A DNA stretch of 64,000 nucleotides from Pseudomonadota bacterium (lineage in GTDB: Bacteria; Myxococcota_A; Polyangia; GCA-2747355). The translations under genes and the position numbers were made by a program. Below are positions 41,031-50,078 of this stretch, in pieces (position 1 is the stretch's first letter; each line of letters begins with the position of its first letter). A model generated the notes under the pieces. The model saw only the letters and a program-made list of their open reading frames with translations, was not told the origin of the DNA and did not search any database. The DNA lies in the NCBI GenBank assembly GCA_016702545.1, contig JADJDT010000008.1:186001-250000 (forward strand), written 5' to 3'.

Positions 41031-41539
41031 TCGGTCAGCGCCACCACTTGCCAGAAGCGCCCCTTGCGCGCCAGCACCGCCACCGCGCCCAGCCGGCTGA
41101 AGCGCGCGAGGGCCAGCAAGTCCCCCGGTCCCACGCTGGCGCGCATGCGCGCCGGTGGCGGCCCATAGCGACCGACCATCTCGGCGTAGGTCAGGAGCTG
41201 CACCCCGCGCAGCATCAGTGTCTCCGAGTGGGCGCGTTGGATCAAGGCGCTCAAGGCGTGCTGCAGCTCGGCGCCGCTGGCGACCCGGTGGCCATCCAAG
41301 CTGACGCGCTCGGCGCAGAGCGGTAAGAGGTCGGCGAGGCGTCCGTCGAGCAGCGCGCGGAAGAACCCCCGGGCCACCAACGCCGCCATCCCATCGTCCG
41401 CGGTCGCGCTCGGTGCCGCGAGTGCCGCTGGTGGCGCAGCCGTCACGAGCGCAGCGATCGCGACGATCGCGGCGCCGCCGAGCGCGAGCCGATCGATCCC
41501 CCGCGGTTGGCGCGACGCGCGCTCGCTCAACCGGCCCAC
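41027..41539 (-). CDS. Exported NTF2/SnoaL-like protein
   Basis: The 170-residue protein starts at GTG 41539, overlapping the grpE 3' end by 13 bases, and has a signal peptide (LALGGAAIVAIAALVTAAPPAALA). The mature part has the helix-strand pattern of the NTF2-like fold (GFFRALLDGRLADLLPLCA then VSLDGHRVASGAELQHALSAL) and a C-terminal strand RKGRFWQVVALTD. No catalytic residues were recognised. Its position between grpE and a Ser/Thr kinase gene suggests a shared transcript. The TCAG repeat begins in its stop codon. Confidence 0.65.
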   Translation of the reverse strand: MGRLSERASRQPRGIDRLALGGAAIVAIAALVTAAPPAALAAPSATADDGMAALVARGFFRALLDGRLADLLPLCAERVSLDGHRVASGAELQHALSALIQRAHSETLMLRGVQLLTYAEMVGRYGPPPARMRASVGPGDLLALARFSRLGAVAVLARKGRFWQVVALTD

Positions 41540-42258
41540 TTGCCGACCTGGACCTTGGCCGCGCGCACGACGCGGCCGTCCAGCGCGAAGCCCGCGCTCA
41601 GCTCGGCCACCACGTAGTTGTGGCGGGCCTGGTCCGGAACCGCCACCACGGCCACGGCCTCGTGGAGGCGAGGGTCGAAGGGTTGATCGACGGTGGTGAT
41701 GCGCTCGAGACCGAGCAGGCCGAGGCGTTGGACGAGCATGCCCTGCACCAGGGCCAGGCCGTCGCGCAGCGTGTTGATGTCCGGATGCGCCTGGCTGGCC
41801 GCTAGCGAGCGCTCGAGCGCATCCAGCACCTCCACCATCGGCTCGGCGATCTGGGCGCGCAGGGCCTTGGCCTGCTGCTCGGCGTCCCGCGCCAGGCGTT
41901 GCTTCGTCTGCTCGAGATTCTCGACGACCTCCTTCTTGTAGGCGGCGATGTACTCGCGGAGCTGAGCGTCCTTCTCGTGGAGCTGTTGCCGTAGCTGCTC
42001 GACGAACGACGGATAGCGCGCCTGCTCGTCGCCTGGCGATGCCTCGGCGGAGGCCTCCTGCGCCGAACAGCGGCGATCGAAGACCTTGAACCCCGCCTCC
42101 TCGCCCTCGTCATGGAGCTTCTGGCCGGCCCACCGGCCCAGTCGCGGCCCGTGCCGGCCGTCCCCGCTGTGGTGTCTGGCTGCATGGATCCCCCCGCGCG
42201 ACGGCCCCTGGCGCGCGGCTCGTGTGCCACCCCGCCTCCTCTGCCGCCGCGGCGCCAC
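41527..42258 (-). CDS. grpE: GrpE nucleotide exchange factor
   Basis: The long coiled-coil (residues 80-150, EKDAQLREYIAAYKKEVVEN and following) and the C-terminal beta domain (LGLERITTVDQPFDPRLHEAV, LDGRVVRAAKVQVGKW) are those of GrpE, which releases ADP from DnaK. The DEGEEAGFKVFDRR segment before the coiled coil is typical of deltaproteobacterial GrpE. The first 45 residues from GTG 42258 are Arg-rich and unlike GrpE, and no ATG or GTG lies closer, so the start is unsure. It heads a four-gene minus-strand group with an NTF2-like protein, a kinase and PilZ. Confidence 0.82.
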   Translation of the reverse strand: MAPRRQRRRGGTRAARQGPSRGGIHAARHHSGDGRHGPRLGRWAGQKLHDEGEEAGFKVFDRRCSAQEASAEASPGDEQARYPSFVEQLRQQLHEKDAQLREYIAAYKKEVVENLEQTKQRLARDAEQQAKALRAQIAEPMVEVLDALERSLAASQAHPDINTLRDGLALVQGMLVQRLGLLGLERITTVDQPFDPRLHEAVAVVAVPDQARHNYVVAELSAGFALDGRVVRAAKVQVGKWAG

Positions 42259-42310
42259 AGTATAGGTTCGCGCTTGGCGGCGGCAAGGCTGTACACTCCG
42301 CCGCCAGACG

Positions 42311-44179
42311 ATGCTGCCGCTCGCGTTGCTTGCCGGGGCCCTTGCGCTTGCCGCCTATGTGGTGACGGCGGGGCCGACGATCTACTGGCTCGACTCGAGC
42401 GAGTTCGTGGCCGCCTCATGGCTGCTCGGCAACGCCCACCCACCCGGGCATCCCTTGGTCTCCCTGTTGGGGCGGCTGTTCTGCTACCTGCCCGTGGGAA
42501 CGATCGCCTTTCGCGTGACCTTGGCCTCGGCCGTGCAGAGCGCCACGGCGGTCGCGCTGCTGGTCGTCATCGCCGGCGAGTTGAGCACGCGCCTGCGCGG
42601 CGGGACGACTGCGCGCGGCGCGTCGTCGGGGGGCTTGACGCTGCCGCCGGTCGCGCTGGCCCCGACCGAGGAGCTGGCCGTGCTGGCCACCGCGCTGACC
42701 AGCGGTTGGGCCTACGCGCTGTGGTTTCAGGCGGTGCGGGCCGAGGTCTATGCGCTGCACCTGCTGCTGGTGCTCGCCGCCTGCGCGAGTCTGCTGCGCT
42801 GGGAGCGCACGCGCGACCTGCGGTGGCTGCTGGTCGGCGTCTTCTGCGGGGCGCTGGCGCTCTGCAACCACCACCTCCTGGCGCTGCTCGCCGCGCTGCC
42901 GGCCGGGGCCTTCATGGCCGTGGTCTGGCGGCGGGCCGCTCGGGCGGCGCACGCCGTACGCGGTCGGCGCGTCGTCGTCGCCGCGCTGCTGGTCGTTTCG
43001 CTGGCGATGGCGGCGTGGGCGTACCTGCCGCTGCGGTCGCAGCGCGCGCCCCTCGTCAACTGGGGGGCGCCGCACACCTGGGGACGCTTCGCCTGGGTCG
43101 TGTCAGCGCGCGCCTTTCAGCAGGCCTTGCCGCGCGCGGCGCAGCAGAGCGGTGAGGAGCGCGGGTTGGGCGCCCTCTTCGCGGTGCTCGGCGGGCCGCC
43201 GACGGGGCTGCCGCCGGCGCTGGTCGGCGCGGTCTTGGCGGCCCTGGCGCTGGGTGGGCTCTACGCGCTGGCTCGCCTGCGGGCCGGTCGGGGCGCGGCG
43301 CTGCTGTTGTCGGCGCTGTTGCTCGGCAACCTCGCCAGCCCCTTGCTCGTCGGCATCGATCCCTTCAATCCCGACGCCCACGGGTACCTGGCGTTGAGCG
43401 TGGCGCTGCTCGGTCCGTTGGCGGCGCTGCCGCTGCTGGGGCTGCTTCCGCGGCTGGGTGCCGTGGCGGGTCGGCGCCGCACCTTGCTGGTCGGCGTCGG
43501 ACTGCTGGCGCTGCCGGCGCTGCAGCTCGCGGTCAACGAGCCGCGCTGCAGCTTGGCGCAGCACTGGGCGGCCGAGGAAACCGGGCGCGCCGTGCTCGAG
43601 CAACCGCCGGGGGCGTTGCTGATCACCTCCTACTTCCAGACCGTGTTCCAGGTCTGGTCGCTGCAGGCGACGGCCGATCTGCGGCCCGACGTCGAGCAGC
43701 TGCACCGCAACTTCATCACCCAGCCCGGCTATCTGGCCAACCTGCGGGCGACTCAGCCCGAGGTCGCGCAGCTGGCCCTGCGCTGGCGCCGCGCGGGCGG
43801 TGAGCGGGTCAGCGATCTCGATCGGCTGGCCCAGTTGCGCCCGATCAGCCTCGAGTACGATCTGAACCTGAGTGGCGACGTCGTTCAGCGCCTGTGGCCG
43901 GCGGGGATGGTGCTGGCCTATCGTCCGCCGCGCTGGGCGCTCCCGGCCGCGGCCCTGCACCAGCAGCGCATCGCGCGCTGGCTGCGTCACGTCGGTCCGC
44001 CCGACGAGCTGGAGACGCGCCGCGCGCTCACCTGGTGGCACTACCTGCTGGCCCGCTACGCCTGCCGCCGCGGACTGCCACCGCTGGCCCGCTCGCATCT
44101 CGCGCAGGCGCTGGCGCTGGCGCCGCAGGCGCAGGGGCTCAAGACCCTGCGGGCGCGCTGCCTGCCCCTGGTGCGCTAG
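42311..44179 (+). CDS. DUF2723 (TMEM260-like) membrane protein, GT-C type
   Basis: The 622-residue protein has about ten membrane helices followed by a soluble C-terminal third. The first loop contains IYWLDSSEFVAASWLLGN then HPPGHPLVSLLGRLF, the acidic and H-P-P-G motifs of DUF2723 proteins, which are GT-C-type O-mannosyltransferase relatives. A loop RAPLVNWGAPHTWGRF matches the conserved D/N-W-G block of the family. It probably transfers sugar from a lipid carrier to an exported protein; the substrate is unknown. It ends 14 bases before the convergent sigma-54 activator gene. Confidence 0.82.
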   Translation: MLPLALLAGALALAAYVVTAGPTIYWLDSSEFVAASWLLGNAHPPGHPLVSLLGRLFCYLPVGTIAFRVTLASAVQSATAVALLVVIAGELSTRLRGGTTARGASSGGLTLPPVALAPTEELAVLATALTSGWAYALWFQAVRAEVYALHLLLVLAACASLLRWERTRDLRWLLVGVFCGALALCNHHLLALLAALPAGAFMAVVWRRAARAAHAVRGRRVVVAALLVVSLAMAAWAYLPLRSQRAPLVNWGAPHTWGRFAWVVSARAFQQALPRAAQQSGEERGLGALFAVLGGPPTGLPPALVGAVLAALALGGLYALARLRAGRGAALLLSALLLGNLASPLLVGIDPFNPDAHGYLALSVALLGPLAALPLLGLLPRLGAVAGRRRTLLVGVGLLALPALQLAVNEPRCSLAQHWAAEETGRAVLEQPPGALLITSYFQTVFQVWSLQATADLRPDVEQLHRNFITQPGYLANLRATQPEVAQLALRWRRAGGERVSDLDRLAQLRPISLEYDLNLSGDVVQRLWPAGMVLAYRPPRWALPAAALHQQRIARWLRHVGPPDELETRRALTWWHYLLARYACRRGLPPLARSHLAQALALAPQAQGLKTLRARCLPLVR

Positions 44180-44193
44180 CGCCCCAGTTCGCT

Positions 44194-46116
44194 TCAGAGA
44201 CCGAAGCGGGCGAGCTTCTTGTGGAGGCCCTCGCGCGTGATGCCGAGCGTGGCCGCGGTGCGCGTCTTGTTGTGGCCGTGGTTGGCCAGCGCGGCGAGCA
44301 GCAGCTCGCGCTCGACCTGATCCAGCATCAGCTTCAAGGTGCCACTCGCCGGCAGCGCCTGCGGCGCGGCGAGCAGGCCGCCGTGCACGGCCGGTGAGAG
44401 CTGCTCGGCCTCGATCGGCGCGCCCTCGTCGACCATGATCGCCAGGCGCTGCATCTCGTTCTCCAGCTCGCGGATGTTGCCGGGCCAGCGATAGGCGCAG
44501 AGCCGCTCGAGCGCCCGCGGCGTGATCGCCGGGGCTGGCTTGCGAAGCTCCGCGGCGTAGCGCTGCAGGAAGCGCTCGGCGAGCAGCGGGATGTCCTCGA
44601 CGCGCTCGCGCAGCGGCGGCATCGTGATCGGGAAGACCACCAGGCGATAGTAGAGGTCCTGGCGGAAGCGGCCGCTCTTGACCTCCTCCTCGAGGTTGCG
44701 GTGCGTCGCGCAGACGATGCGCGCATCGACCTTGCGGCTGCGCGTCGCGCCGAGCGGGCGCACCTCCCCGTCCTGCAGCACGCGCAGCAGCTTGGCCTGC
44801 AGCGGGGCCGGCATCTCGCCGATCTCGTCGAGCAGCAGCGTGCCGCCGTCGGCCAGCTCGAACAGACCCTTCTTGTCCTGCTCGGCGCCGGTGAAGGCGC
44901 CCTTCCGGTGGCCGAAGAGCTCGCTCTCGAGCAGGGTCTCGGGCAAGGCGGCGCAGTTCTGCGCCACGAAGAGCTTGTCGCGGCGCCGGCTCTGCTCGTG
45001 GATCGCGCGGGCGATCAGCTCCTTGCCGGTGCCCGTCTCGCCGCCGATGCAGACCGTGACGCGGGTGTCGACCACCCGCTTGACCTGCTGCAGCACCTGC
45101 TGCAGGGCCGGCGAACGGCCGATCAGCTGCTCGAAGGTCGGCCGCGGCTCACGGGCCCGCAGGTAGCTGTTCTCTTGCTCCGCGCGCTCGCGCGCCACGC
45201 GGAGCTGCTCATAGAGGCGCGCGTTCTCCAGCGCCAGCGCCGCCGGCTCGCCAAGGAGCAGCAGCAACTCGAGGTCGCGCTCGGTGAAGATGCCGCTGGC
45301 CCCGCGGTTGTCGGCGGCGATCACGCCGACCAGCAGCTCGCCGCGCCAGAGCGGGGCTGCCAGCGTCGAGTGGATCGCCGCGCCCATGATGCTTTCGCTG
45401 CGACCCAGGTCCTCGGCGGCGTGCGCCGCCAGCACCCCGCTGCGTTGCTCGAGCACACGGCGCAGCAGGGCGCGGCTGACCGCGACCGCGTCGGCGGGCA
45501 GCTCCCCACTGCGCGCGCGCGAGCAGGCGGGCGCCAGGCGCCCCTCGCCCGGCTGCCCCTGCTCGAGCAGAATCGCGACGTGCGTGGCGCGGGGCAGCAG
45601 CGCGAGCGTGGCCTGGGCGGTCGCCTCGAGCACGGCGCCGAGCTCCGGCTGGCTGCCGAGCAGCCGCACGGCGCGGTAGAGCGCCGCGAGATCACCGCTG
45701 CGCGCCACCTCGCCGGTCAGGCGTCCGAGGTCGGCTAGCGCGCGGGTGGCGAGCACGCGCACCGTCAGGTCGCCCTCGGGCGTGGCCGCCACCACGATCG
45801 AGCAGCGCACGATCACCGGCGAGCTGGGGTCGCCGAGCAGCAGCTCGTCGCCGTCCTGCAGCAGCGCCTCTCGCTGGGGCTCCCCGTCGAGCACGAGGCG
45901 TTCGCTGCCGCGTGCCACCACCGAGCCGTTGGTCGAGCGCAGGTCGCGGTAGACGTAGTGATCCTGCTCGCGGAAGATCAGCCCGTGCTCGGCCGAGAGG
46001 TGCGCGTCTTGGAGCTGCAGGTCAGCCTCGGGCACGCGACCGATCAGGAGCTGGGCCGTGTCGGCCTCGTGGACGTGGCCTCGGTCGGCGCCTTCCAGCA
46101 CGTCGAGTCGGATCAT
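44194..46116 (-). CDS. Sigma-54-dependent activator with FHA and GAF domains
   Basis: The 640-residue regulator has an N-terminal FHA domain (about residues 24-85, LLIGRVPEADLQLQDAHLS, YRDLRSTNG). A GAF domain follows (about 150-300). The sigma-54 AAA+ domain comes next, with Walker A GGETGTGKELIARAIH, the sigma-54 contact loop GAFTGA and LFELADGGTLLLDEIGEMP. A Fis-type helix-turn-helix ends the chain (HNKTRTAATLGITREGLHKKL). FHA domains bind phosphothreonine, so a Ser/Thr kinase probably controls it, as in myxobacterial development cascades. A lipoprotein-like gene and bactofilins lie upstream on the same strand. Confidence 0.93.
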   Translation of the reverse strand: MIRLDVLEGADRGHVHEADTAQLLIGRVPEADLQLQDAHLSAEHGLIFREQDHYVYRDLRSTNGSVVARGSERLVLDGEPQREALLQDGDELLLGDPSSPVIVRCSIVVAATPEGDLTVRVLATRALADLGRLTGEVARSGDLAALYRAVRLLGSQPELGAVLEATAQATLALLPRATHVAILLEQGQPGEGRLAPACSRARSGELPADAVAVSRALLRRVLEQRSGVLAAHAAEDLGRSESIMGAAIHSTLAAPLWRGELLVGVIAADNRGASGIFTERDLELLLLLGEPAALALENARLYEQLRVARERAEQENSYLRAREPRPTFEQLIGRSPALQQVLQQVKRVVDTRVTVCIGGETGTGKELIARAIHEQSRRRDKLFVAQNCAALPETLLESELFGHRKGAFTGAEQDKKGLFELADGGTLLLDEIGEMPAPLQAKLLRVLQDGEVRPLGATRSRKVDARIVCATHRNLEEEVKSGRFRQDLYYRLVVFPITMPPLRERVEDIPLLAERFLQRYAAELRKPAPAITPRALERLCAYRWPGNIRELENEMQRLAIMVDEGAPIEAEQLSPAVHGGLLAAPQALPASGTLKLMLDQVERELLLAALANHGHNKTRTAATLGITREGLHKKLARFGL

Positions 46117-46120
46117 GGTG

Positions 46121-46633
46121 TCACCGCAGGCGCCAGGTCAGTTCGGTATGACCGAGTGGCCCCGAGAGGCTGAGCAGCAACGCGCGCGTCTCGGCGCGCA
46201 CCAGCGCCCGCCCATCGGGCAGCGTGCGGGGGAACTCGACGCGATAGAGCTCGTAGAAGGTGCCGAGGTGCGGCAGCATCGCGCGGTCCGCGGTCGAGGT
46301 CCGCCGCTCGCGCACGATGCGACCGGCGCGCACCTGGTCACCGCGATCGTTGAGCAAGGCCAGCCGCCACTGCGAGCGCGGGCGATCGAAGTCGTTCCAG
46401 TCGCGATCGTGGGCGGCGGCGACGACGAAGAAGCTGTAGCTCTGGGCGTGCTGCGCGGCGAGCTCCTGCGCGAGCTGTTGGCGCTCCGACGCGGCGAGGT
46501 GAAAGATCGCCGACCAGCGCGCCAGATAAGCCGCGTCGAAGTCGGGAGCGCGCAGCGTGGCGTAGACGCGCAGCGTCGTTCCCAGCTCCCGCAGCACGGT
46601 GATGGCTTGATGCCGGGTCCAGCGCGCCAGCAC
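46121..46633 (-). CDS. Probable lipoprotein of unknown function, true start upstream and unresolved
   Basis: GTG 46633 gives 170 residues, but the frame is open further upstream. There it encodes a lipoprotein-like signal (CTALLVTSLGALTSC, Cys codon at 46708-46706), so the real gene probably starts near 46750. No ATG, GTG or TTG exists between that signal and an upstream stop near 46830, only CTG codons. A 24-bp tandem repeat (46767-46814) lies exactly there. The mature part has helices and strands (ERQQLAQELAAQHAQSYSFF, FYELYRVEFPRTLPDGRALV) but no known domain. It ends 4 bases before the sigma-54 activator gene. Confidence 0.6.
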   Translation of the reverse strand: MLARWTRHQAITVLRELGTTLRVYATLRAPDFDAAYLARWSAIFHLAASERQQLAQELAAQHAQSYSFFVVAAAHDRDWNDFDRPRSQWRLALLNDRGDQVRAGRIVRERRTSTADRAMLPHLGTFYELYRVEFPRTLPDGRALVRAETRALLLSLSGPLGHTELTWRLR

Positions 46634-46766
46634 CGTGCGGTAGTCGGCCGCGGCGTAGGGCCTGCGGGGGCTGCTGTGCAGCGCGACGACCGGGTTGGGC
46701 GTGATGCAGGACGTGAGCGCGCCGAGGCTCGTGACGAGCAGCGCGGTGCACAGACGCCCGGCCCAG

Positions 46767-46814
46767 CCCCCCGCCGCGGGCGAGACGTGGCCCCCCGCCG
46801 CGGGCGAGACGTGA
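46767..46814. repeat. 24-bp tandem repeat, two units
   Basis: Two 24-bp units beginning CCCCCCGCCGCGGGCGAG, identical except for the last base, lie where the start of the lipoprotein-like gene would be expected. In that frame each unit reads as eight residues (HVSPAAGG). Confidence 0.85.
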
Positions 46815-46831
46815 ACGAGTGGGCGCTCACG

Positions 46832-47602
46832 TCACCGGCGCTTGACGCGGCTCTTCTTGCCGGCCGCGGTCGGGGGACGCGGTACCTTAGCCTGGGTGCT
46901 GGCGCCGGCGCCGCTGGCACCGCGGCCGACCTCGAGGGCGATCGTCGTCGCGGCGGGGGACGCTGCCGGCGGCGCCGCGGCGGCACGACCGGGCCCCGCC
47001 GACCGCTCCGGTGCCCCCGATCGCTCCGGCGCCCCCGACCGCTCGGGCCCCGCCGACCGCTCCAGCCCCGCCGACCGCTCGCGTCGCAGCGCGAGCGGGG
47101 TCACTGGCGCCGTGGGGACGTTGGCACGGGCGCGTGGCGGTGGGGGGCTGCTCGCGGGCGGGGCGCTCGCCGCCGGGCGGCCGCTGCCGAGCGGCGTCCG
47201 GGCGCGGGCGTCGCTGGCCGCGGCCGCAGCGGGGCCGGCGGTCACGTTGCCTCGCAGTGCCGCACCATCGGCCATCACCAGCTGCGGACAGTGCACGTCG
47301 CCGAGCAGCTTGCCCTGCGCGCCGATGCGTACCGACTCGGTGGCGTTGACGTTGCCCACGAGCGTGCCGCCGACCAGCACCCGCGCCGCCTGGACATCGG
47401 CGACCACGACGCCTCCGGGCTCGATCACCAGCTCGTCGCCGAGCCGAATCGCCCCCTCGAGGTGTCCGGCCACGATCAGGCTGTCCTGACACTCGACCTC
47501 ACCCTTGATCCGCGTCAGGGCGCCGATCACCGTGGCTTGGAGCGGTGCCTGGGGTGGTGCCTGCCGTTGGGCCTGTGGCTGTGCCTGTGGTTGGTTGATC
47601 AT
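46832..47602 (-). CDS. Bactofilin with long basic tail
   Basis: The 256-residue protein has a Gln/Pro/Ala-rich start, then the bactofilin beta-helix (about residues 22-118) with typical repeats: VIGALTRIKGEVECQDSLIV, GHLEGAIRLGDELVIEP, GGTLVGNVNATESV and GKLLGDVHCPQLVM. Bactofilins polymerise into cytoskeletal filaments without nucleotides. The 140-residue tail is Ala/Pro-rich with repeats of ERSAG/ERSGAP and ends in a strongly basic KKSRVKRR, which could bind DNA, membrane or a partner. The ATG at 47602 is preferred over an upstream start. It is the last of three tandem bactofilin genes. Confidence 0.9.
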   Translation of the reverse strand: MINQPQAQPQAQRQAPPQAPLQATVIGALTRIKGEVECQDSLIVAGHLEGAIRLGDELVIEPGGVVVADVQAARVLVGGTLVGNVNATESVRIGAQGKLLGDVHCPQLVMADGAALRGNVTAGPAAAAASDARARTPLGSGRPAASAPPASSPPPPRARANVPTAPVTPLALRRERSAGLERSAGPERSGAPERSGAPERSAGPGRAAAAPPAASPAATTIALEVGRGASGAGASTQAKVPRPPTAAGKKSRVKRR

Positions 47603-47649
47603 CGGGCTTCTTCCCTCGTACCCGCGCGGGCCCGTGGCGTCGGCCACGG

Positions 47650-47982
47650 CTACGCGCCCATCTCGATCGTGCCGCGGAAGGTGGCGCCCTCGGCGATCAC
47701 CACGCGCGCGGCCTTGATGTCACCGATCAGCCGTGCGTTGGCTCGTAGCTCGACCTTCTGTCGCGCCACGACCTTCCCCTTGACCTGGCCGCTGATCACC
47801 GCCGAATCCGCCTCGACGTCGGCCTCGACCACGCCCGAGGGTTCGACGACCAACGAGCGACTGAGCTGCAGCGTGCCCCTGAGGGTGCCCTCGACCACCA
47901 GGTCCTCGTCGGCGCTCACCTCGCCGTCGATCACCAGGGACGGGCCGATTACCGTGGTACCCATGCGAAGTCCTTCGTTCAC
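47650..47982 (-). CDS. Bactofilin
   Basis: The 110-residue protein is almost entirely the bactofilin beta-helix: TVIGPSLVIDGEVSADEDL, VEGTLRGTLQLSRSLVVEP, SGQVKGKVVARQKVEL and NARLIGDIKAARVVIAEGA. ATG 47982 or the ATG at 47964 (MGTTVIG) may be the start. It follows the first bactofilin by 4 bases and precedes the long-tailed one by 47. Small bactofilins of this kind co-assemble in Myxococcus. Confidence 0.9.
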   Translation of the reverse strand: MNEGLRMGTTVIGPSLVIDGEVSADEDLVVEGTLRGTLQLSRSLVVEPSGVVEADVEADSAVISGQVKGKVVARQKVELRANARLIGDIKAARVVIAEGATFRGTIEMGA

Positions 47983-47986
47983 GTCG

Positions 47987-48334
47987 CTAAGGCGCCGCGA
48001 CTCCAGGCGGTAGGTCGAGGTCCATCTCGAGGCGCCCCGTGAAGGCGGCGCCCTCCTCGATCACGACGCGCTGCGCCTGCAGCGTGCCGTCGAAGCGGGC
48101 TCCGGCGACGATCGTGACGCCGCCGCTGGCCCGCACCTCGCCCCGCAGGGCGCCACGCAAGGTCAACTCGCCGACCTCGACGTCGGCCTCGACGGTGGCC
48201 GAGGGCTCGATCAGCAACGAGCGCTCGAGCGCGATGGTGCCCTCGACTCGCCCCTCCACCACCAGGTCCTCGCCGCCCGACACGGTGCCGCGCACGGTCA
48301 CCGTCTTGCCGATCACGCAGGGTTGTTCCGCCAT
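47987..48334 (-). CDS. Bactofilin
   Basis: The 115-residue protein has the beta-helix repeats CVIGKTVTVRGTVSGGEDL, VEGRVEGTIALERSLLIEP, RGALRGEVRASGGVTI and GARFDGTLQAQRVVIEEGA, with short ends. It is the first of three adjacent bactofilin genes on the minus strand. In M. xanthus three such genes (bacN, bacO, bacP) form filaments that position chromosome-segregation proteins; no ParA or ParB gene is near here. The 103 bases before it may hold the promoter. Confidence 0.9.
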   Translation of the reverse strand: MAEQPCVIGKTVTVRGTVSGGEDLVVEGRVEGTIALERSLLIEPSATVEADVEVGELTLRGALRGEVRASGGVTIVAGARFDGTLQAQRVVIEEGAAFTGRLEMDLDLPPGVAAP

Positions 48335-48494
48335 GCTGGCTCTCTGCTCGCTCTCTGCCGCGCCGGCCCTCTCGACGGGCGGCGCAGGTGTCGATCAGCG
48401 TTTGCCGTGTTTCGCCAAGCGAATCGAGGCTCTGGAAGCTAGCAGCGGGCCAAAGCCACTGTCAAGCCGGCGGTCGCGCGCGCTCGCGCTAACG

Positions 48495-50078
48495 CTAAAA
48501 GACGTAGTTCGCGCCGAGCGAGAAGATGTCCCAATGACTGCGAAAGGTGCCGGCGTTGATCACGCGGCCCGAGCCGTCGGCCGACATCTGCGCCAGGCGG
48601 GCGCCGCCGGGGCTGCCGGCCGGCGGGACCTCGAGTCGCTCTTGATACAGGTGCGCATAGGCCAGCGAGAGATCGATGCGCCGGTTGAGCCGCAGCGTGC
48701 CGCCGAGGTGCAGTCCGAGGCGCTGCACCGGCAAGAAGTCGAGGTTGGCCAGCGCTGGGTCCAGGCCACGCGTTTCGTAGGAGAGGCCGCCGCGCAGCGC
48801 GCAGAGGCCTCGCGCCACCGTGTAGTCGCCGCCGAGGCGCAGCGAGAGCTGGTCCTTCCAGCCGCGCGGCACGCGGAAGGCGTTGTCCACCGGCACGTCG
48901 AGCGTCAGCAGGGTGCCGTCGGTGAGGAGCTGGCGCGTGGTCAGGGTCAGGTCGGCGGGCGGCCGCAGCACGACCTCGTCCACGCGGCTGTTGCGCTCGA
49001 AGACGGCGTCGAGCTCGATATCCCAGCGCTCGTCGCGCAGGGCATCGCGCGCCGTGCGCGAGCGCGCGGCCTCGCCGACCGTCGCCTGGCGCGACACATA
49101 GCGTACGCCCGCCGTGAGCTGCCACGGCATCGGGAAGCGCAGGCTCAGGTCCCGCAAGCGGCTGTCGGTCGGCACGCTGCTGCCGGGCTCGCTCGACCCG
49201 TAGTCGCCAAAGCGCATGTCGATGTCGGCCGTGCCGCGCAGATCGTCCGACCAGCGCAGGGTCGCCGCCAGCTCGAGCGCCGGCGTCGGCTTGAGGTGCA
49301 GGCCCGCGATCGCCGCGGGCACGAAGCGGTCGCTGCCCCGGATTCTGGCGCGCCCATCGAGCGAGGGGTTTTCGCCGCCCGTGGTCACGCCGTAGCTCAC
49401 GCCGTCGAGGCTGAAGATGCCCCATTGCAGCGTGGCGCCGACGCGGAGCCACGGGGTCGCCTGCCAGCTCACTCCGGCGCTCGGGCTGAGCGCAAAGCCC
49501 CCCGCACTGAGGGACAGGTAGCGCAGCGGGTTGGGCCGCAGCTCGCCCCGCAGCCCGCGCACGGTGCCGTCGCGGTCACCCCATTGCACCGCGCCCGTGT
49601 TGGCCGGCAGCAGCAGCCCGAAGCCGAGGCCGAAGCGTGGGCCGAGGGGCAGGCTGAGGACGATGGCCGGGGCGGGAATCGGCGGCCCCGTGTTGCAGAC
49701 CCGGGGGAAAGCCTCGAGCGCGTAGCCACCCGCGCCCGGCAGCAACTCGCTGTCGCCGAAGCGGCTGCGGTCGCGCACCGTGACGTTGTCGCTGTAGGTC
49801 CCGCTGCGTTGGACGCAGGCGTCGAAGAAGGCGAGGTGGCTGTTGACCAACAGGGAGGGTCGGCCGCCCAGGCCGATCAGCGCCGGGTTGTAGCTCAGCG
49901 CCATCGCGTCGTCGCCGCGCGCCGCAAAGGCCGCGGCGCGGCCCAGCGCCCGCGTCCCCGGGCCCGGATAGTCGAGCCCGCCCGCGCCCGCAGTGTCCGC
50001 CGCGAGCGGGACGGACAGCAGGGCGAGCCCGAGGCTGGTCAACGCTCGCGGCGGTCGGCGTGGGAGGGCGCGTATCAT
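48495..50078 (-). CDS. Outer-membrane beta-barrel, OmpP1/FadL/TodX family
   Basis: The 527-residue protein has a signal peptide (SLGLALLSVPLAADTAGA) and the FadL N-terminal hatch LDYPGPGTRALGRAAAFAAR with MALSYNPALIGL, then about 14 strands ending in FSLGANYVF. It should carry hydrophobic molecules across the outer membrane. It is related in plan to the barrel at 8211-9674 but is not a close duplicate. It is divergent from the lipoprotein gene at 50202. Confidence 0.85.
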   Translation of the reverse strand: MIRALPRRPPRALTSLGLALLSVPLAADTAGAGGLDYPGPGTRALGRAAAFAARGDDAMALSYNPALIGLGGRPSLLVNSHLAFFDACVQRSGTYSDNVTVRDRSRFGDSELLPGAGGYALEAFPRVCNTGPPIPAPAIVLSLPLGPRFGLGFGLLLPANTGAVQWGDRDGTVRGLRGELRPNPLRYLSLSAGGFALSPSAGVSWQATPWLRVGATLQWGIFSLDGVSYGVTTGGENPSLDGRARIRGSDRFVPAAIAGLHLKPTPALELAATLRWSDDLRGTADIDMRFGDYGSSEPGSSVPTDSRLRDLSLRFPMPWQLTAGVRYVSRQATVGEAARSRTARDALRDERWDIELDAVFERNSRVDEVVLRPPADLTLTTRQLLTDGTLLTLDVPVDNAFRVPRGWKDQLSLRLGGDYTVARGLCALRGGLSYETRGLDPALANLDFLPVQRLGLHLGGTLRLNRRIDLSLAYAHLYQERLEVPPAGSPGGARLAQMSADGSGRVINAGTFRSHWDIFSLGANYVF

